Part shown: positions 35,064 through 45,213 of the stretch, one piece after another
Position numbering within the stretch: the stretch's first letter is position 1
How the letters are laid out: every line of letters starts with the position of its first letter
NCBI RefSeq assembly: GCF_030605225.1
Contig: NZ_JAUWAV010000034.1
Location: forward strand, 1 to 47,730
Source of the DNA: Geoalkalibacter sp.
Lineage (GTDB): Bacteria; Desulfobacterota; Desulfuromonadia; Desulfuromonadales; Geoalkalibacteraceae
Direction: 5' to 3'
DNA: 47,730 bases
The notes under the pieces: model-generated
Database searches by the model: none
What the model was told of the DNA's origin: nothing
What the model saw: only the letters and a program-made list of their open reading frames with translations
Made by a program: the position numbers and the translations under genes

Positions 35064-36917
35064 CTAGTCTCCGAAATGTCCGGCCGGGGCTTCCGGCGCG
35101 GAGACGTTCAAGCCGAAATAGGCTTCGAGCACGGCCCGCGCCACCGGCGCCGCCGTCCCGCCGCCCGACTGACCATGCTCCACCACCACCGCCACGGCGA
35201 TCTGCGGCGCATCGGCCGGGGCATAGGCGACAAACAGGGCATGGTCGCGATGCCGATAGGGCGTCACGCGACTGGCGCGGTCTCGGTCATCGTCGCGCAG
35301 CCGCACCACCTGCGCCGTGCCGGTTTTGCCCGCCACCTTGAATTCGTCCAGGCGGCTGGCGCGACCGGTCGCCTGAGGATCATTGACGGCGGCCTCCAGG
35401 CTGCGTTGCACGGCGGCGAGGTTCGACGCACCAAAATCAACGGTTTTGAGCACTTCCGGCCGGGCCTCGTGCAGCACCTGCCCATCCCAGCCCTCGATGC
35501 GCTTGACCACCTGCGGACGCAAAACCTGCCCGCCATTGGCGACGCTTGCCGTCATGACGGCAAGTTGCAAGGGCGTGCTCAGGACATAGCCCTGGCCAAT
35601 GGCGGCAATGACGGTTTCACCGTCATACCAAGGGGCGTTGAAGCGCTTGCGCTTCCAGGCCCGCGTCGGCATCAGCCCCTCTTTTTCGCCGGCCAGGGCA
35701 AACCCCAGGGCCTCGCCCATGCCCATTTCCCGCGCCATCTCGGCCAGGCGGTCGATGCCCAGATCAAGGCCGACTTTATAAAACCAGACGTCACAGCTTT
35801 CGCGCATGGCCTTGCGCAAGTCCGTCACGCCGTGCCCGGTGCGTTTCCAGCAGCGAAACTGCCGATTGCCTAGAGTGAAACTGCCGTAGCAGTCCACGCG
35901 GGTGTTGGGCGTGGCGACGCCGGCCCGCAAAGCCGCCAGGGCGGTGACGATCTTGAAAGTCGAGGCCGGCGGATACTGCCCCTTGATCGCCTTGTTCTGC
36001 AGGGGGTGCCGGGGGTTCTGCAACAATTCCAGCCATTCGGAGCCGCTGATGCCGCGCGCGAACAAAGCGGGATTGAAGGATGGACGGCTGGCCATGGCGA
36101 GAATTTCGCCGCTGCGCACATCCATCGCCACCACCGCGCCGGCGTGCTCGCCCAGAGCACGCTCGGCAGCCAACTGCACATCCTGACGCAGCGTCAGGTA
36201 AACCTTGTTGCCGGGAACGGGATCCTGAATCTTGAGCACCCGCAATTCCTTGCCCAGCACATCCACTTCCACCAGCCGCTGGCCTTCGATCCCGCGCAGA
36301 AAGGGTTCGAGAGTCTGCTCCAGGCCGCTTTTGCCGATGACATCCCCCGAGCGATAACCCTTGCCCGCGGGCTGGGCCAATTCGCGCTCCGTGATCTCGC
36401 CCAGATAGCCGAACAGATGGGCGGCGACGTCGGCGTGGGGATAGGAGCGCATGGGGTGCACATCGACCAGGACCCCCGGCAGATCCAGGGAATTTTCCTG
36501 CACGCGCTCAAGCAGATCGCGACTCACGTCGTCGGCCATGGGCACCGGCCGATAAAAGGGAAAGCGACGACCGGCCTTCAGCCGAGCTTCCAGGGTTTCC
36601 GAATCAACGTCTAGCAGCAGGGAGAGTTGCGCCAGCAACCGTTCGCGATCGTCGATGTCCTGCCGCATGACCGAAACGCCGAACGCCGGCCGGTTGTCGA
36701 CCAGCAACTGTCCGTCGCGATCAAAGATCGGCCCGCGCGGCGCGGCGATGGGCATATAGCGAATCCGGTTGCGCTCGGAGAGGATCTGGAAGCGCTCGGC
36801 CTGAATGACCTGCAAGTACCACAGCCGCAGCAGCAGCAGAAGAAAAATGACCACGGCCACCAGGGACAGCAGCAGGAAACGCCGGGTCAGATCGGGGACA
36901 TCGGTTTCATTTTTCAT
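35064..36917 (-). CDS. mrdA: Penicillin-binding protein 2 (elongasome transpeptidase)
   Basis: PBP2 cross-links peptidoglycan in the elongasome. The 617-residue product has one N-terminal membrane anchor (about 12-35), a dimerisation domain ('RGPIFDRDGQLLVDNRPAF'), and a transpeptidase domain with active-site Ser319 in STFK (319-322), SCD in place of SxN (374-376, the D variant being usual for PBP2) and KTG (531-533). ATG 36917 overlaps the end of mreD by 11 bases; a longer in-frame start inside mreD is unlikely because it adds no recognisable sequence. RodA, its glycosyltransferase partner, is encoded four bases downstream. Confidence 0.97.
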   Translation of the reverse strand: MKNETDVPDLTRRFLLLSLVAVVIFLLLLLRLWYLQVIQAERFQILSERNRIRYMPIAAPRGPIFDRDGQLLVDNRPAFGVSVMRQDIDDRERLLAQLSLLLDVDSETLEARLKAGRRFPFYRPVPMADDVSRDLLERVQENSLDLPGVLVDVHPMRSYPHADVAAHLFGYLGEITERELAQPAGKGYRSGDVIGKSGLEQTLEPFLRGIEGQRLVEVDVLGKELRVLKIQDPVPGNKVYLTLRQDVQLAAERALGEHAGAVVAMDVRSGEILAMASRPSFNPALFARGISGSEWLELLQNPRHPLQNKAIKGQYPPASTFKIVTALAALRAGVATPNTRVDCYGSFTLGNRQFRCWKRTGHGVTDLRKAMRESCDVWFYKVGLDLGIDRLAEMAREMGMGEALGFALAGEKEGLMPTRAWKRKRFNAPWYDGETVIAAIGQGYVLSTPLQLAVMTASVANGGQVLRPQVVKRIEGWDGQVLHEARPEVLKTVDFGASNLAAVQRSLEAAVNDPQATGRASRLDEFKVAGKTGTAQVVRLRDDDRDRASRVTPYRHRDHALFVAYAPADAPQIAVAVVVEHGQSGGGTAAPVARAVLEAYFGLNVSAPEAPAGHFGD

Positions 36918-37443
36918 AGCGAGTATCGAGGTAACGCAGGCCCGGCACCCCCTCCAGCATGCCGGTGCGCCGGCCCAACCAGCGCAACAGGAGCAACAGA
37001 GCGCAGGCAACCAGGGCGCTGGTGAGAGCCTGAATCGGCATTTGTCGCAGAATGATCCGCCAACTGCGCCCGGCTTCGTCGAGCATGAGCAGAGTGATCG
37101 CCGTCAACCCGCGCAACGTCAGGGTCCCCCCGAACACCAGCAGAACCAGCAACAGGGAACTTTCCGTATTCAGGCGACGTTCGGTGAGCTTGATGAGAAA
37201 AAACGTGACGAGAAAGACAAAACCGTGCAGCCCCAAGGTCTGGGCGGCAAAAACATCGACGAGCAAGCCCAGCAGCCAGGCGATCAGGCCGCCGCGCATC
37301 GCCGTCTGCCCGAGACTCAGCAAAACGATGAGCAGGACGAACAACTCCGGACGCGCCAGGGGAGGCAGAAAACGCGGGAAAACCGCTGTTTGCAGCAGCG
37401 CGCAGGCAAAACCGAGCAGCACGAAAATTAGAACCTGCTTCAA
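36907..37443 (-). CDS. mreD: Rod-shape-determining membrane protein MreD
   Basis: The 178-residue product is highly hydrophobic with about five or six membrane helices and the MreD pattern 'RPELFVLLIVLLSLGQTAMRGG' near residue 30 and 'GLLVDVFAAQTLGLHGF' around 60-75. MreD links MreC to the elongasome enzymes. It starts with TTG in a TTGA overlap with the mreC stop, with a strong GGAGGAGG just upstream, and overlaps mrdA by 11 bases. Sequence conservation in MreD is low; the call rests on the topology, motif pattern and place in the operon. Confidence 0.92.
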   Translation of the reverse strand: MKQVLIFVLLGFACALLQTAVFPRFLPPLARPELFVLLIVLLSLGQTAMRGGLIAWLLGLLVDVFAAQTLGLHGFVFLVTFFLIKLTERRLNTESSLLLVLLVFGGTLTLRGLTAITLLMLDEAGRSWRIILRQMPIQALTSALVACALLLLLRWLGRRTGMLEGVPGLRYLDTRYEK

Positions 37444-38258
37444 GGCGCCTCCTCCACCAGCACCAGAACCTCCTCCAGGCGGGTGAAGTCGGCCGCCGGA
37501 GCCACTTCAACCGTCTGAAAAAGGCCGAAATCCCCTCGTTCGACGCGGACCACCTCGCCGAGCAGCAACCCCTTGGGAAAGACACCGCCGGTGCCCGAAG
37601 TGACAACCCGATCGCCCACTTCGATATCTTCCTGCCGCAGGGCGAAGTCAAGCACCAGGAAATCACCGCGCCCGCGGCTCACCCCGCGGGTTCGAGTGCG
37701 CTGCACCAGGGAAGCGACCGCCGAGGCGGCATCGGTGATCAACAAGACGCGCGCTTCGCCCGGCGAAGCCTTGATGACGCGACCCACGACACCGGCCGGC
37801 GTCACCACGGGCAAACCCTCGCGCACCCCGGAACGCGTGCCCTTATCCAGCAGCACGGTTCGCGACCAGGTCGTGGCGTCCGCCGCGATGACGCGCGCGG
37901 GAACCGCCGTAAGAGCAAATTCTTCCTTGAATTCCAGCAATTCCCGCAGACGTTCATTGGTCAGGCGAATTTCCCTGAGATTCTCCAACTCCGCCTTCAG
38001 CAAGCGATTTTCTTCGCGCAGATGAGCATTTTCCTGTGCCGTATCGACCAGCCAGAGATAATCGCGCCACCCGGAAGACACCCGCTCCCAGGCCAAATCA
38101 AAGGTTTTCTGAAAAGGCGCCGCCAGGGTCAGAACCGCCTGCTCAAAAAAGCTCGTCTGGTCCTTTTTCCGCAAATTGGCACTATAGAGAAACAAAGCCG
38201 CCAGCACCAGGCAAATGCCCAGGATCAGCGGCCGAAATTTTCTCAGCAATTCGCGCAA
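37440..38258 (-). CDS. mreC: Rod-shape-determining protein MreC
   Basis: MreC is a periplasmic scaffold anchored in the inner membrane that activates PBP2-RodA. The 272-residue product has one N-terminal transmembrane helix (about 9-26), a coiled coil (about 70-110, 'ENAHLREENRLLKAELENLRE'), and the double beta-barrel domain with 'DKGTRSGVREGLPVV', 'GVVGRVIKASPGEARVLLITD' and 'VVTSGTGGVFPKGLLLGEV'. The start is TTG 38258, preceded by GAGGTG. A GC-rich hairpin lies in the 110-base gap after mreB. The gene overlaps mreD by four bases. Confidence 0.95.
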   Translation of the reverse strand: MRELLRKFRPLILGICLVLAALFLYSANLRKKDQTSFFEQAVLTLAAPFQKTFDLAWERVSSGWRDYLWLVDTAQENAHLREENRLLKAELENLREIRLTNERLRELLEFKEEFALTAVPARVIAADATTWSRTVLLDKGTRSGVREGLPVVTPAGVVGRVIKASPGEARVLLITDAASAVASLVQRTRTRGVSRGRGDFLVLDFALRQEDIEVGDRVVTSGTGGVFPKGLLLGEVVRVERGDFGLFQTVEVAPAADFTRLEEVLVLVEEAP

Positions 38259-38281
38259 CGCCCACCTCGAACAAACACGAA

Positions 38282-38299
38282 GAGGGCCGCGAGGCCCTC
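38282..38299 (-). terminator. Hairpin between mreB and mreC, possible attenuator
   Basis: GAGGGCC and GGCCCTC pair perfectly around a 4-base loop. On the minus strand the stem is followed by TTCGTGTTTG, a poor T-run, so partial termination or 3'-end stabilisation of mreB RNA is more likely than a full stop. Confidence 0.45.
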
Positions 38300-38368
38300 C
38301 AGATCACCATGAACCGACAAAAATCAGAAGCCTGCCCGCCAGGTTGGGCACGCCCGTGACGAAATGGA

Positions 38369-39439
<1,071 letters not shown>

Positions 39440-39533
39440 TCACTACGGACAGGAGGGGTCTCCCCCTGGCAAACCGGCGCTTACCCTACCAAAATCACCT
39501 CCCTTTAGCAAGATGCTTAAATTTAAAAAATTA

Positions 39534-39563
39534 TTGCCAGACAGCGTTTTCATGCCGTATCAT
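39534..39563 (+). promoter_or_regulatory. Candidate sigma-70 promoter of the PpiD/SurA-like gene
   Basis: TTGCCA and TATCAT are separated by 18 bases and lie about 45 bases upstream of the ATG at 39608, within the AT-rich part of the divergent mreB intergenic region. Confidence 0.4.
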
Positions 39564-39607
39564 TCACCCTTATTTTTTGAATCATCCGGCCAAGGAGACC
39601 CTGCCTC

Positions 39608-41545
39608 ATGCTTGATTTTATCCGCAAAAAACAGAAGACCCTGCTCGTCAAGCTGGTCTTCTGGACCATCATCGCCGCCTTTGTCGGCACCATCTTCCTG
39701 GTGTGGGGCAAGGGCAGCGACAGCGTTCAGGACCCGGCCGCCACCGCCTTGGTCATCAATGGGGAAAAGCTCTCCCTCGATGCGTTCCAACGGACTTACG
39801 GCAATCTCTACAATCTCTACCAGAGTCTCTACCGCGATCAGTTCACCCCCCAGATGGAGCGCAGCCTCGGCCTGCGCCAGATGGCCGCCGACCGCCTGAC
39901 CGAGCAAACCCTCCTCGCGCAGGAAGCCAAACGGCGCGGCATCAAGGTGACACGCGACGAACTGGTGGCCTCCATCGCCGAAATCACCGCCTTCCATGAA
40001 GACGGCGTGTTCAGCCGTCAGCGCTACCTGCAAGTACTGAATTACCAGCGCATCACGCCGGAGGAGTTCGAGGCCAGCCAGCAGCGCCAACTGCTCATCA
40101 ACAAGGTCATCGACGACATTCAGAAAAATGTCGCCGTCACCGACGAGGAAATCGAGACGGCGTTCCGCGACCGCAACGAGGAAGTCAATCTCTCCTTCGT
40201 CACCTTTGCCCCCGCGCTCTACGAGAACCGCGTGCAGGTCGACGACGCCCAACTGCGGGAATGGTTCGCCCAGCGCCAGGAGGATTTTCGCCAAGCCGAG
40301 GCGGTGGCGCTGCGCTATGTGGAATTCACGCCGTCCCGCTATCGCGACCAGGTCCGCTTTGACGATGCGGAAATCGAGCGCCATTACCGTCGCCACCTCG
40401 ACCAGTTCGAGGTCCGCGAGCAAATTCAAGCCTCCCATATCTTGATTCGGGTCGCCGAGGATGCCGACGAGCAAAGCCTTGCGCCACGCCTGGAGCGCGC
40501 GCAGAAAGTCCTTGCCGATCTGAAAGCCGGCAAGGACTTTGCCGAGCTCGCGCGCCTTTATTCCGACGACGAGGCCAGCGCCGTCAAGGGCGGCGATCTT
40601 GGGTACTTCCCCCGCGGCGTCATGGTGCCCGCTTTCGAGCAGACCGCTTTCGCCCTGCGGCCGGGTGAACTCAGCGAATTGGTCCGCACGCCGTTTGGCT
40701 TTCACATCATCAAGGTGACCGGCTACATCGAAGCCGGAATCCGCCCCATGGAAGATGTCATCGAGCAGGTCAAAAACGGCTTGCGCGACGACAAGGCCCG
40801 GCAACTCGCCACGGAAAAAGCCATGGATGCCTACAACCTCAACCGTCGCGACGGCGATCTCGACGCAGCGGCGCGCGCCAACGATCTCGGCATTAAGGAA
40901 ACGGGCTTCTTTACCCGTGGCGGCGCCATCGACGGCATCGGCGAATCCGCCGAAATCACCGATGCCGCCTTTGCCTTGAACCCCGGTGAGCTGGCCCGCC
41001 CCGTGGTCCTGCCCCAAGGGGTTTTTCTCTTCACCGTCAAGGAAAAGCGGCCAAGCCGCCTGCCTGATTTCGACGAGGTCCGTGCCGAGGCCGAAGCGGC
41101 TTATCGTCGGGAGGAGTCCGTCGAGCTGGCGCGGCAGGCGGCGGAAGAGTTCCTGGCTGCCCTGGGCGAAAACGGCTCCCTTGAGGCGCGCGCCCGCAAG
41201 GAGAATCTGAAAGTCGAGGAAACCGGCCTTTTCTCGCGCGCCTTCGACACCTTCATTCCCCGCCTCGGCAACGACGCGAACCTGTTCAACGCAGCCTTCG
41301 CCCTGGAAGCTCCCGGCGCCCGGGCTCACGAGGTTTACAGCGTCGCCGGCAAGTTTGTCCTTGTCGCCCTCAAGGAACGCAAGCAGGCGGATATGAGCAC
41401 CCTTGACGCGGCACGCCGCGAGGAAATCCGCACCAGCCTTCTGGCCACCAAGCAGCAGGAAGTGCTCGAAAAGGAAGTCGCGGCCCTGCGTCAGGCGGCC
41501 AAAGTCCAGATCACTCCGGCTCTTGCCAATTTCCTGGAAAGGTAA
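39608..41545 (+). CDS. PpiD/SurA-type membrane-anchored peptidyl-prolyl isomerase
   Basis: The 645-residue product has a short cytoplasmic N-terminus, one transmembrane helix (about 14-33), a SurA/PpiD-like N-terminal chaperone domain (about 45-190), a parvulin-type PPIase domain (about 270-370, '[13 protein letters not shown]', '[11 protein letters not shown]', '[10 protein letters not shown]', '[10 protein letters not shown]'), and a second, divergent parvulin-like region (about 420-590). This is the PpiD layout: a periplasmic foldase at the exit of the Sec translocon. AAGGAG lies upstream. The purC gene follows after eight bases, so the two share a transcript despite unrelated roles. Confidence 0.93.
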   Translation: MLDFIRKKQKTLLVKLVFWTIIAAFVGTIFLVWGKGSDSVQDPAATALVINGEKLSLDAFQRTYGNLYNLYQSLYRDQFTPQMERSLGLRQMAADRLTEQTLLAQEAKRRGIKVTRDELVASIAEITAFHEDGVFSRQRYLQVLNYQRITPEEFEASQQRQLLINKVIDDIQKNVAVTDEEIETAFRDRNEEVNLSFVTFAPALYENRVQVDDAQLREWFAQRQEDFRQAEAVALRYVEFTPSRYRDQVRFDDAEIERHYRRHLDQFEVREQIQASHILIRVAEDADEQSLAPRLERAQKVLADLKAGKDFAELARLYSDDEASAVKGGDLGYFPRGVMVPAFEQTAFALRPGELSELVRTPFGFHIIKVTGYIEAGIRPMEDVIEQVKNGLRDDKARQLATEKAMDAYNLNRRDGDLDAAARANDLGIKETGFFTRGGAIDGIGESAEITDAAFALNPGELARPVVLPQGVFLFTVKEKRPSRLPDFDEVRAEAEAAYRREESVELARQAAEEFLAALGENGSLEARARKENLKVEETGLFSRAFDTFIPRLGNDANLFNAAFALEAPGARAHEVYSVAGKFVLVALKERKQADMSTLDAARREEIRTSLLATKQQEVLEKEVAALRQAAKVQITPALANFLER

Positions 41546-41553
41546 CCAACCCC

Positions 41554-42450
41554 ATGAGCAAGCTGGTTCTCAAAACCGATTTTCCCGATCTCAAGCTGGT
41601 CAATCGCGGCAAGGTCCGCGACATCTACGATCTGGGCGAGCATCTGCTGATCGTCACCTCCGACCGCATTTCGGCCTTCGACGTCATCATGAACGAAGCC
41701 ATTCCCTACAAAGGATTCGTTCTCACCCAGATTTCGCGCTTCTGGTTCGAGAAGATGACCGATATCATCCCCAACCACATCATCGCCATGGATGTCGATG
41801 AGTTTCCCGCGAGCACGCACAAGTACCGCGCCGAGCTCGAAGGGCGCAGCATGCTGGTGAAAAAAGCCAAACCCTTGCCTGTTGAATGCATCGTGCGCGG
41901 CTACGTCTCCGGTTCGGGCTGGAAGGATTACAAGAAAACCGGCGCGATCTGCGGCATCGCCCTTCCCTCCGGGTTGGTGGAAAGCCAACAGCTGCCCGAG
42001 CCGATTTTCACCCCCTCGACCAAGGCCGAGCTCGGCGAGCACGATGAAAACATCGATTTCGCGCAAACCGTGAAACTGGTCGGCGAAAAACTAGCCGCCC
42101 AGGTGCGCGACACCACCATCGCCATCTACGACCGTGCCCGTCAGGTGGCCGACGCCAAGGGCATCATCATTGCCGACACCAAATTTGAATTCGGTATCCG
42201 CGACGGCGAACTGATCTGGATCGACGAGGCGCTCACCCCTGATTCCTCGCGCTTCTGGCCCAAGGATCTTTATCGTCCCGGCGGTCCGCAGCCGAGCTTC
42301 GACAAACAATTCCTGCGCGACTACCTGGAAACCCTCGATTGGAACAAACAGGCGCCCGCGCCGGCGCTGCCCGAGGAAATCGTGCGCAAAACCGGTGAGA
42401 AATACCTCGAAGCGCTCAAGCGCCTGACGGGTATGGAACCACCACGCTAA
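41554..42450 (+). CDS. purC: Phosphoribosylaminoimidazole-succinocarboxamide synthase (SAICAR synthase)
   Basis: PurC joins CAIR and aspartate using ATP in purine synthesis. The 298-residue product has '[10 protein letters not shown]' (ATP loop), '[12 protein letters not shown]', '[21 protein letters not shown]' split around residue 110-130, and '[14 protein letters not shown]' followed by '[12 protein letters not shown]', all hallmark segments. The length corresponds to the longer, yeast-like PurC subtype rather than the roughly 237-residue E. coli type. It is preceded by the PpiD-like gene and ends in a strong intrinsic terminator. A purine permease gene lies 1.3 kb downstream. Confidence 0.97.
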   Translation: MSKLVLKTDFPDLKLVNRGKVRDIYDLGEHLLIVTSDRISAFDVIMNEAIPYKGFVLTQISRFWFEKMTDIIPNHIIAMDVDEFPASTHKYRAELEGRSMLVKKAKPLPVECIVRGYVSGSGWKDYKKTGAICGIALPSGLVESQQLPEPIFTPSTKAELGEHDENIDFAQTVKLVGEKLAAQVRDTTIAIYDRARQVADAKGIIIADTKFEFGIRDGELIWIDEALTPDSSRFWPKDLYRPGGPQPSFDKQFLRDYLETLDWNKQAPAPALPEEIVRKTGEKYLEALKRLTGMEPPR

Positions 42451-42471
42451 TCATTCGAGCAAACCCCACCC

Positions 42472-42503
42472 GGCCGCGAGGATTATTCCTCGCGGCCTTT
42501 TTT
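42472..42503 (+). terminator. Intrinsic terminator after purC
   Basis: GGCCGCGAGGA and TCCTCGCGGCC form a perfect 11-bp stem with a TTAT loop and are followed directly by six T. It starts 21 bases after the purC stop. Confidence 0.92.
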
Positions 42504-42538
42504 ACGCTTTCCGGCAACGACCTTCCGCGGTGAATAGA

Positions 42539-43225
42539 ATGGCTGATTTTTTCATCCGCAGACATTTGCTCCCAGCGCTGGCGGCGCTTTCCCTGGCGTT
42601 GGCCGGCTGCGCGGCCTCTTTCGCGCCCAAGCCGACACGGCCCGCGATCGAACACGCCGAGGAGGGGGAAAATCTGGTCTTCCAGCGCAAGTTCGAAGAG
42701 GCCGAAAAAGAATTCCGCCTGGCCCTTCTCGCCGCGCCGGAGGAAACTTCTCACTACTTGCGACACGCCGATCTTCTGGAAATCCTCGGACGCGACCAGG
42801 AGGCCCGCGAGGTTCTGACGGCAGGACTGCGCTCCAGCAAGCCCGACAGGGATCAGACCCTGCATTTGACCCATCGGCTGATTCTGCTCAACGCCCTCAA
42901 GCTTGACGGTCTCAAGGAAGCTGTGCGCCTGCTGGAGACCTTGCCCCCCGACTCCTTTGCACGCACCGACGGCGCCGGCGTCATCGCCCTCTCCCAGGAT
43001 CAACCCCGTGCCGCGCTGCCGCTCTTCGACCGCGCCCAGCACCTGGCGCGCAACAACGACGAGCAGGCCCTCGCCTTGTACCATGCCGCCCTGGCCTACC
43101 TTCGCCTCGAGGATGAAAAAAGCACCTCGGCGGCGCTCTACTATGCCATCACCCTCGCGGAGAATCCCGTCCTCATCAAGGATATCGAAAGGCTCTGGGC
43201 CAAGATCAACATCAAGACGAATTGA
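42539..43225 (+). CDS. TPR-type lipoprotein of unknown function
   Basis: The 228-residue product has a lipoprotein signal ending in 'LALAGC' with the lipidated Cys24, then helical repeats typical of tetratricopeptide proteins: 'GENLVFQRKFEEAEKEFRLAL', 'HADLLEILGRDQEAREVL', and a later pair around 'AALPLFDRAQHLARNNDEQALALYHAALAYL'. It is likely anchored in the outer membrane facing the periplasm and acts in protein-protein contacts; no partner is suggested by the neighbours. An in-frame GTG at 42530 is an alternative start, and the ribosome-binding site is weak for both. The gene follows the purC terminator, so it has its own promoter. Confidence 0.82.
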   Translation: MADFFIRRHLLPALAALSLALAGCAASFAPKPTRPAIEHAEEGENLVFQRKFEEAEKEFRLALLAAPEETSHYLRHADLLEILGRDQEAREVLTAGLRSSKPDRDQTLHLTHRLILLNALKLDGLKEAVRLLETLPPDSFARTDGAGVIALSQDQPRAALPLFDRAQHLARNNDEQALALYHAALAYLRLEDEKSTSAALYYAITLAENPVLIKDIERLWAKINIKTN

Positions 43226-43296
43226 GCCAGGTCAAATCGCCGATCCCCTGCATCTGCTAAGCTCAAGGCATAAGATAACGGAAAGGAGAGCACCCC

Positions 43297-43659
43297 ATGG
43301 CAAGCGACAAGCATTCGGTCAAGATGGAAGGCGGCACCCCCTTGAATCTGGCAGGGATGGTGGATTATCAGGAAGGATCGGTGGTCAGCCGCACCCTGCT
43401 GCAGGACGAAACCGGCACCCTGACGGTCTTCAGCTTCGACGAGGGCCAGGCCCTTTCGGAACATACCGTCCCCTACCATGCCTTCGTTCAGGTCCTCGAC
43501 GGCGAGGCCGAAATCACCGTCGGCGGCACTCCCGCGCGGGTCAAGGCCGGGGAAATCATCCTCATGCCGGGGCATGTGTCCCACCGGGTCCGCGCCGTCA
43601 AGCGCTTCAAAATGCTCCTGACCCTGTTCAAGACGGCGAAAGCTCAAGAAAATTCCTGA
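43297..43659 (+). CDS. Small cupin-domain protein
   Basis: The 120-residue product is a single cupin barrel: 'FDEGQALSEHTVPYHAFVQVLDGEAEI' gives the first cupin motif with two histidines, and 'GEIILMPGHVSHRVRAV' the second with its proline-glycine and histidine, so a metal site is plausible. There is no signal peptide. AAGGAGAG lies upstream of the ATG. Small stand-alone cupins have varied roles (isomerases, dioxygenases, ligand sensors), and none can be chosen here. It lies 71 bases after the lipoprotein gene. Confidence 0.88.
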   Translation: MASDKHSVKMEGGTPLNLAGMVDYQEGSVVSRTLLQDETGTLTVFSFDEGQALSEHTVPYHAFVQVLDGEAEITVGGTPARVKAGEIILMPGHVSHRVRAVKRFKMLLTLFKTAKAQENS

Positions 43660-43690
43660 GTCGCGAAAATCCAGGCTTGTTTTCCGCGCA

Positions 43691-43719
43691 TTGTCCGATT
43701 CAAACGCCTATGCTATAAA
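43691..43719 (+). promoter_or_regulatory. Candidate sigma-70 promoter of the purine permease gene
   Basis: TTGTCC and TATAAA are separated by exactly 17 bases. The -10 overlaps the left arm of the inverted repeat at 43715-43756, so a start site would fall inside the repeat. Confidence 0.5.
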
Positions 43720-43756
43720 TCCCTCGGTCAAGCAAGACTCCGCCCGAGGGATTTAT
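43715..43756 (+). repeat. 13-bp inverted repeat covering the -10 and ribosome-binding site of the permease gene
   Basis: ATAAATCCCTCGG (43715-43727) and CCGAGGGATTTAT (43744-43756) are perfectly complementary around a 16-base spacer. The right arm contains the GAGGG ribosome-binding site and ends two bases before the ATG; the left arm overlaps the candidate -10. It could act as an operator in DNA or, if transcription starts further upstream, as an RNA hairpin that hides the ribosome-binding site. Confidence 0.7.
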
Positions 43757-43758
43757 TC

Positions 43759-45048
43759 ATGCTGGAGAGACTCTTTAAGGTTCATGCCCGCGGCAGCAAT
43801 CCGCGAACGGAAATCATCGCCGGCGGCACGACGTTTCTCACGGCGGCCTACATTATTTTCGTCAACCCCGCGATCCTCGCCCAGGCCGGCATGGATCAGG
43901 GGGCCTTGACGACCGTGACCTGCCTGGTTGCCGGACTGGCCACCCTGCTGATTGCCCTCTGGGCCAATGTCCCGCTTATGATGGCCCCCGGCATGGGCCT
44001 CAACGCCTTTTTCGCCTACACCCTGGTGATCGGTCAGGGTCTGCATTGGACCACCGCCCTCGGCGTCGTATTTCTCTCCGGCATTTTCTTTCTGTTCCTC
44101 ACCCTGATCGGCGTTCGCGAACGCTTGGTCAACGCCATCCCCGCATCCTTGCGCCTCGCCACCTCGGTCGGCATCGGCCTCTTTATTGCCTTTATCGGCA
44201 TGCAGAATCTCGGGCTGGTGGTCCGCAACGAAGCGGTGCTGGTGCAAATGGGTCCCCTGACCACCGAGGTCCTGCTCGGTCTCGCCGGTCTGTTGCTGGT
44301 CGCCATTCTGGAATTGCTGCGGGTGCGAGGCTCGATCCTGCTGGCCATTCTCGCCACGGCGGGAGCCGGGATGCTCCTCGGCCTCACGCCCTTGCCGTCG
44401 CAGGTGGTCGCCCCGCCCCCGTCCATCGCCCCCATCGCATTTTCTCTCGATATTGTCGGAGCGCTGAAGATTTCCCTCTGGGCGAGCATTTTTTCCTTCA
44501 TGTTCGTTGATCTCTTCGACAGCCTCGGCACCATGCTCGCGGTCTGCCGCGAGGCGGGCCTGACCGACCGGGAGGGCAAAATCCCCGGCCTGCCGCGCAT
44601 GCTCACCGCCGATGCCCTGGCGACCGTGGGTGGGTCGCTGCTCGGCACCAGCACCACCACCGCCTACATTGAATCGGCAAGCGGCGTGGCTGACGGAGGG
44701 CGCACCGGCCTGGCGTCCGTGGTGACCGCTATCCTGTTTTTGCTCGCCTCCTTTTTTACCCCCGTCATCGCGGCGGTGCCCGCCTATGCCACGGCGCCGG
44801 CCCTGATGACCGTCGGCATTTTCATGATGCGCGGCATCGGCCAGATCGATTTCTACAATTTCGAGGAAGGCCTGCCCGCCTTTCTGACCCTGATCCTGAT
44901 GCCTCTGACCTACTCCATTGCCACGGGACTGGCCTTCGGTTTTGCCTCTTTCGTGCTGCTCAAGCTTTTTCTCGGCAAAATCCGCCACTGCGACCCGTTT
45001 CTCATTGGCGCCGCCGTTCTATCCCTGATCAGCCTCATGGTTTCCTGA
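43759..45048 (+). CDS. AzgA-type (NCS2) purine permease
   Basis: The 429-residue product belongs to the adenine/guanine/hypoxanthine permease group of nucleobase transporters: 'TEIIAGGTTFLTAAYIIFVNP' near the start, 'MAPGMGLNAFFAYT', the substrate-binding 'FMFVDLFDSLGTMLAVCREAGL', and 'TSTTTAYIESASGVADGGRTGLASV' split over helices 8 to 10. About 12 to 14 membrane segments are visible. It imports purine bases by proton symport; the exact base cannot be told. A strong inverted repeat covers its ribosome-binding site, so its expression is probably controlled. The purine gene purC lies 1.3 kb upstream. Confidence 0.93.
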   Translation: MLERLFKVHARGSNPRTEIIAGGTTFLTAAYIIFVNPAILAQAGMDQGALTTVTCLVAGLATLLIALWANVPLMMAPGMGLNAFFAYTLVIGQGLHWTTALGVVFLSGIFFLFLTLIGVRERLVNAIPASLRLATSVGIGLFIAFIGMQNLGLVVRNEAVLVQMGPLTTEVLLGLAGLLLVAILELLRVRGSILLAILATAGAGMLLGLTPLPSQVVAPPPSIAPIAFSLDIVGALKISLWASIFSFMFVDLFDSLGTMLAVCREAGLTDREGKIPGLPRMLTADALATVGGSLLGTSTTTAYIESASGVADGGRTGLASVVTAILFLLASFFTPVIAAVPAYATAPALMTVGIFMMRGIGQIDFYNFEEGLPAFLTLILMPLTYSIATGLAFGFASFVLLKLFLGKIRHCDPFLIGAAVLSLISLMVS

Positions 45049-45144
45049 GACACAAAGTCCTGCCTGTTCCGCTTATTTATCAAAGAAAATTAGCCACTTC
45101 AAACCATTATCCCCTTTTTTCGATTCCGGCTCCTGTGGCATACT

Positions 45145-45199
45145 CAGACCGCTCTTTCCACTGCCGCGGAAAACTTTTTTATCGGTCTGGTTTTATTTT
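45145..45199 (+). promoter_or_regulatory. Nested inverted repeat with T-rich tail upstream of the barrel gene
   Basis: CAGACCG (45145-45151) pairs with CGGTCTG (45183-45189); inside it TTTCC (45155-45159) pairs with GGAAA (45168-45172). The outer stem is followed by GTTTTATTTT. This is compatible with a leader terminator or attenuator 15 bases upstream of the barrel gene start. It is not a c-di-GMP riboswitch by motif. Confidence 0.4.
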
Positions 45200-45213
45200 G
45201 CGAAGGGGGTTCC

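Noticed and set aside
43660-43758. Purine riboswitch before the permease gene
   Set aside because: The conserved loop and three-way-junction residues of the purine aptamer are absent; only one long hairpin is present.
45049-45213. c-di-GMP (GEMM) riboswitch before the conduit operon
   Set aside because: I looked for the conserved GEMM core and tetraloop-receptor sequences and did not see them; only the nested stem remains.
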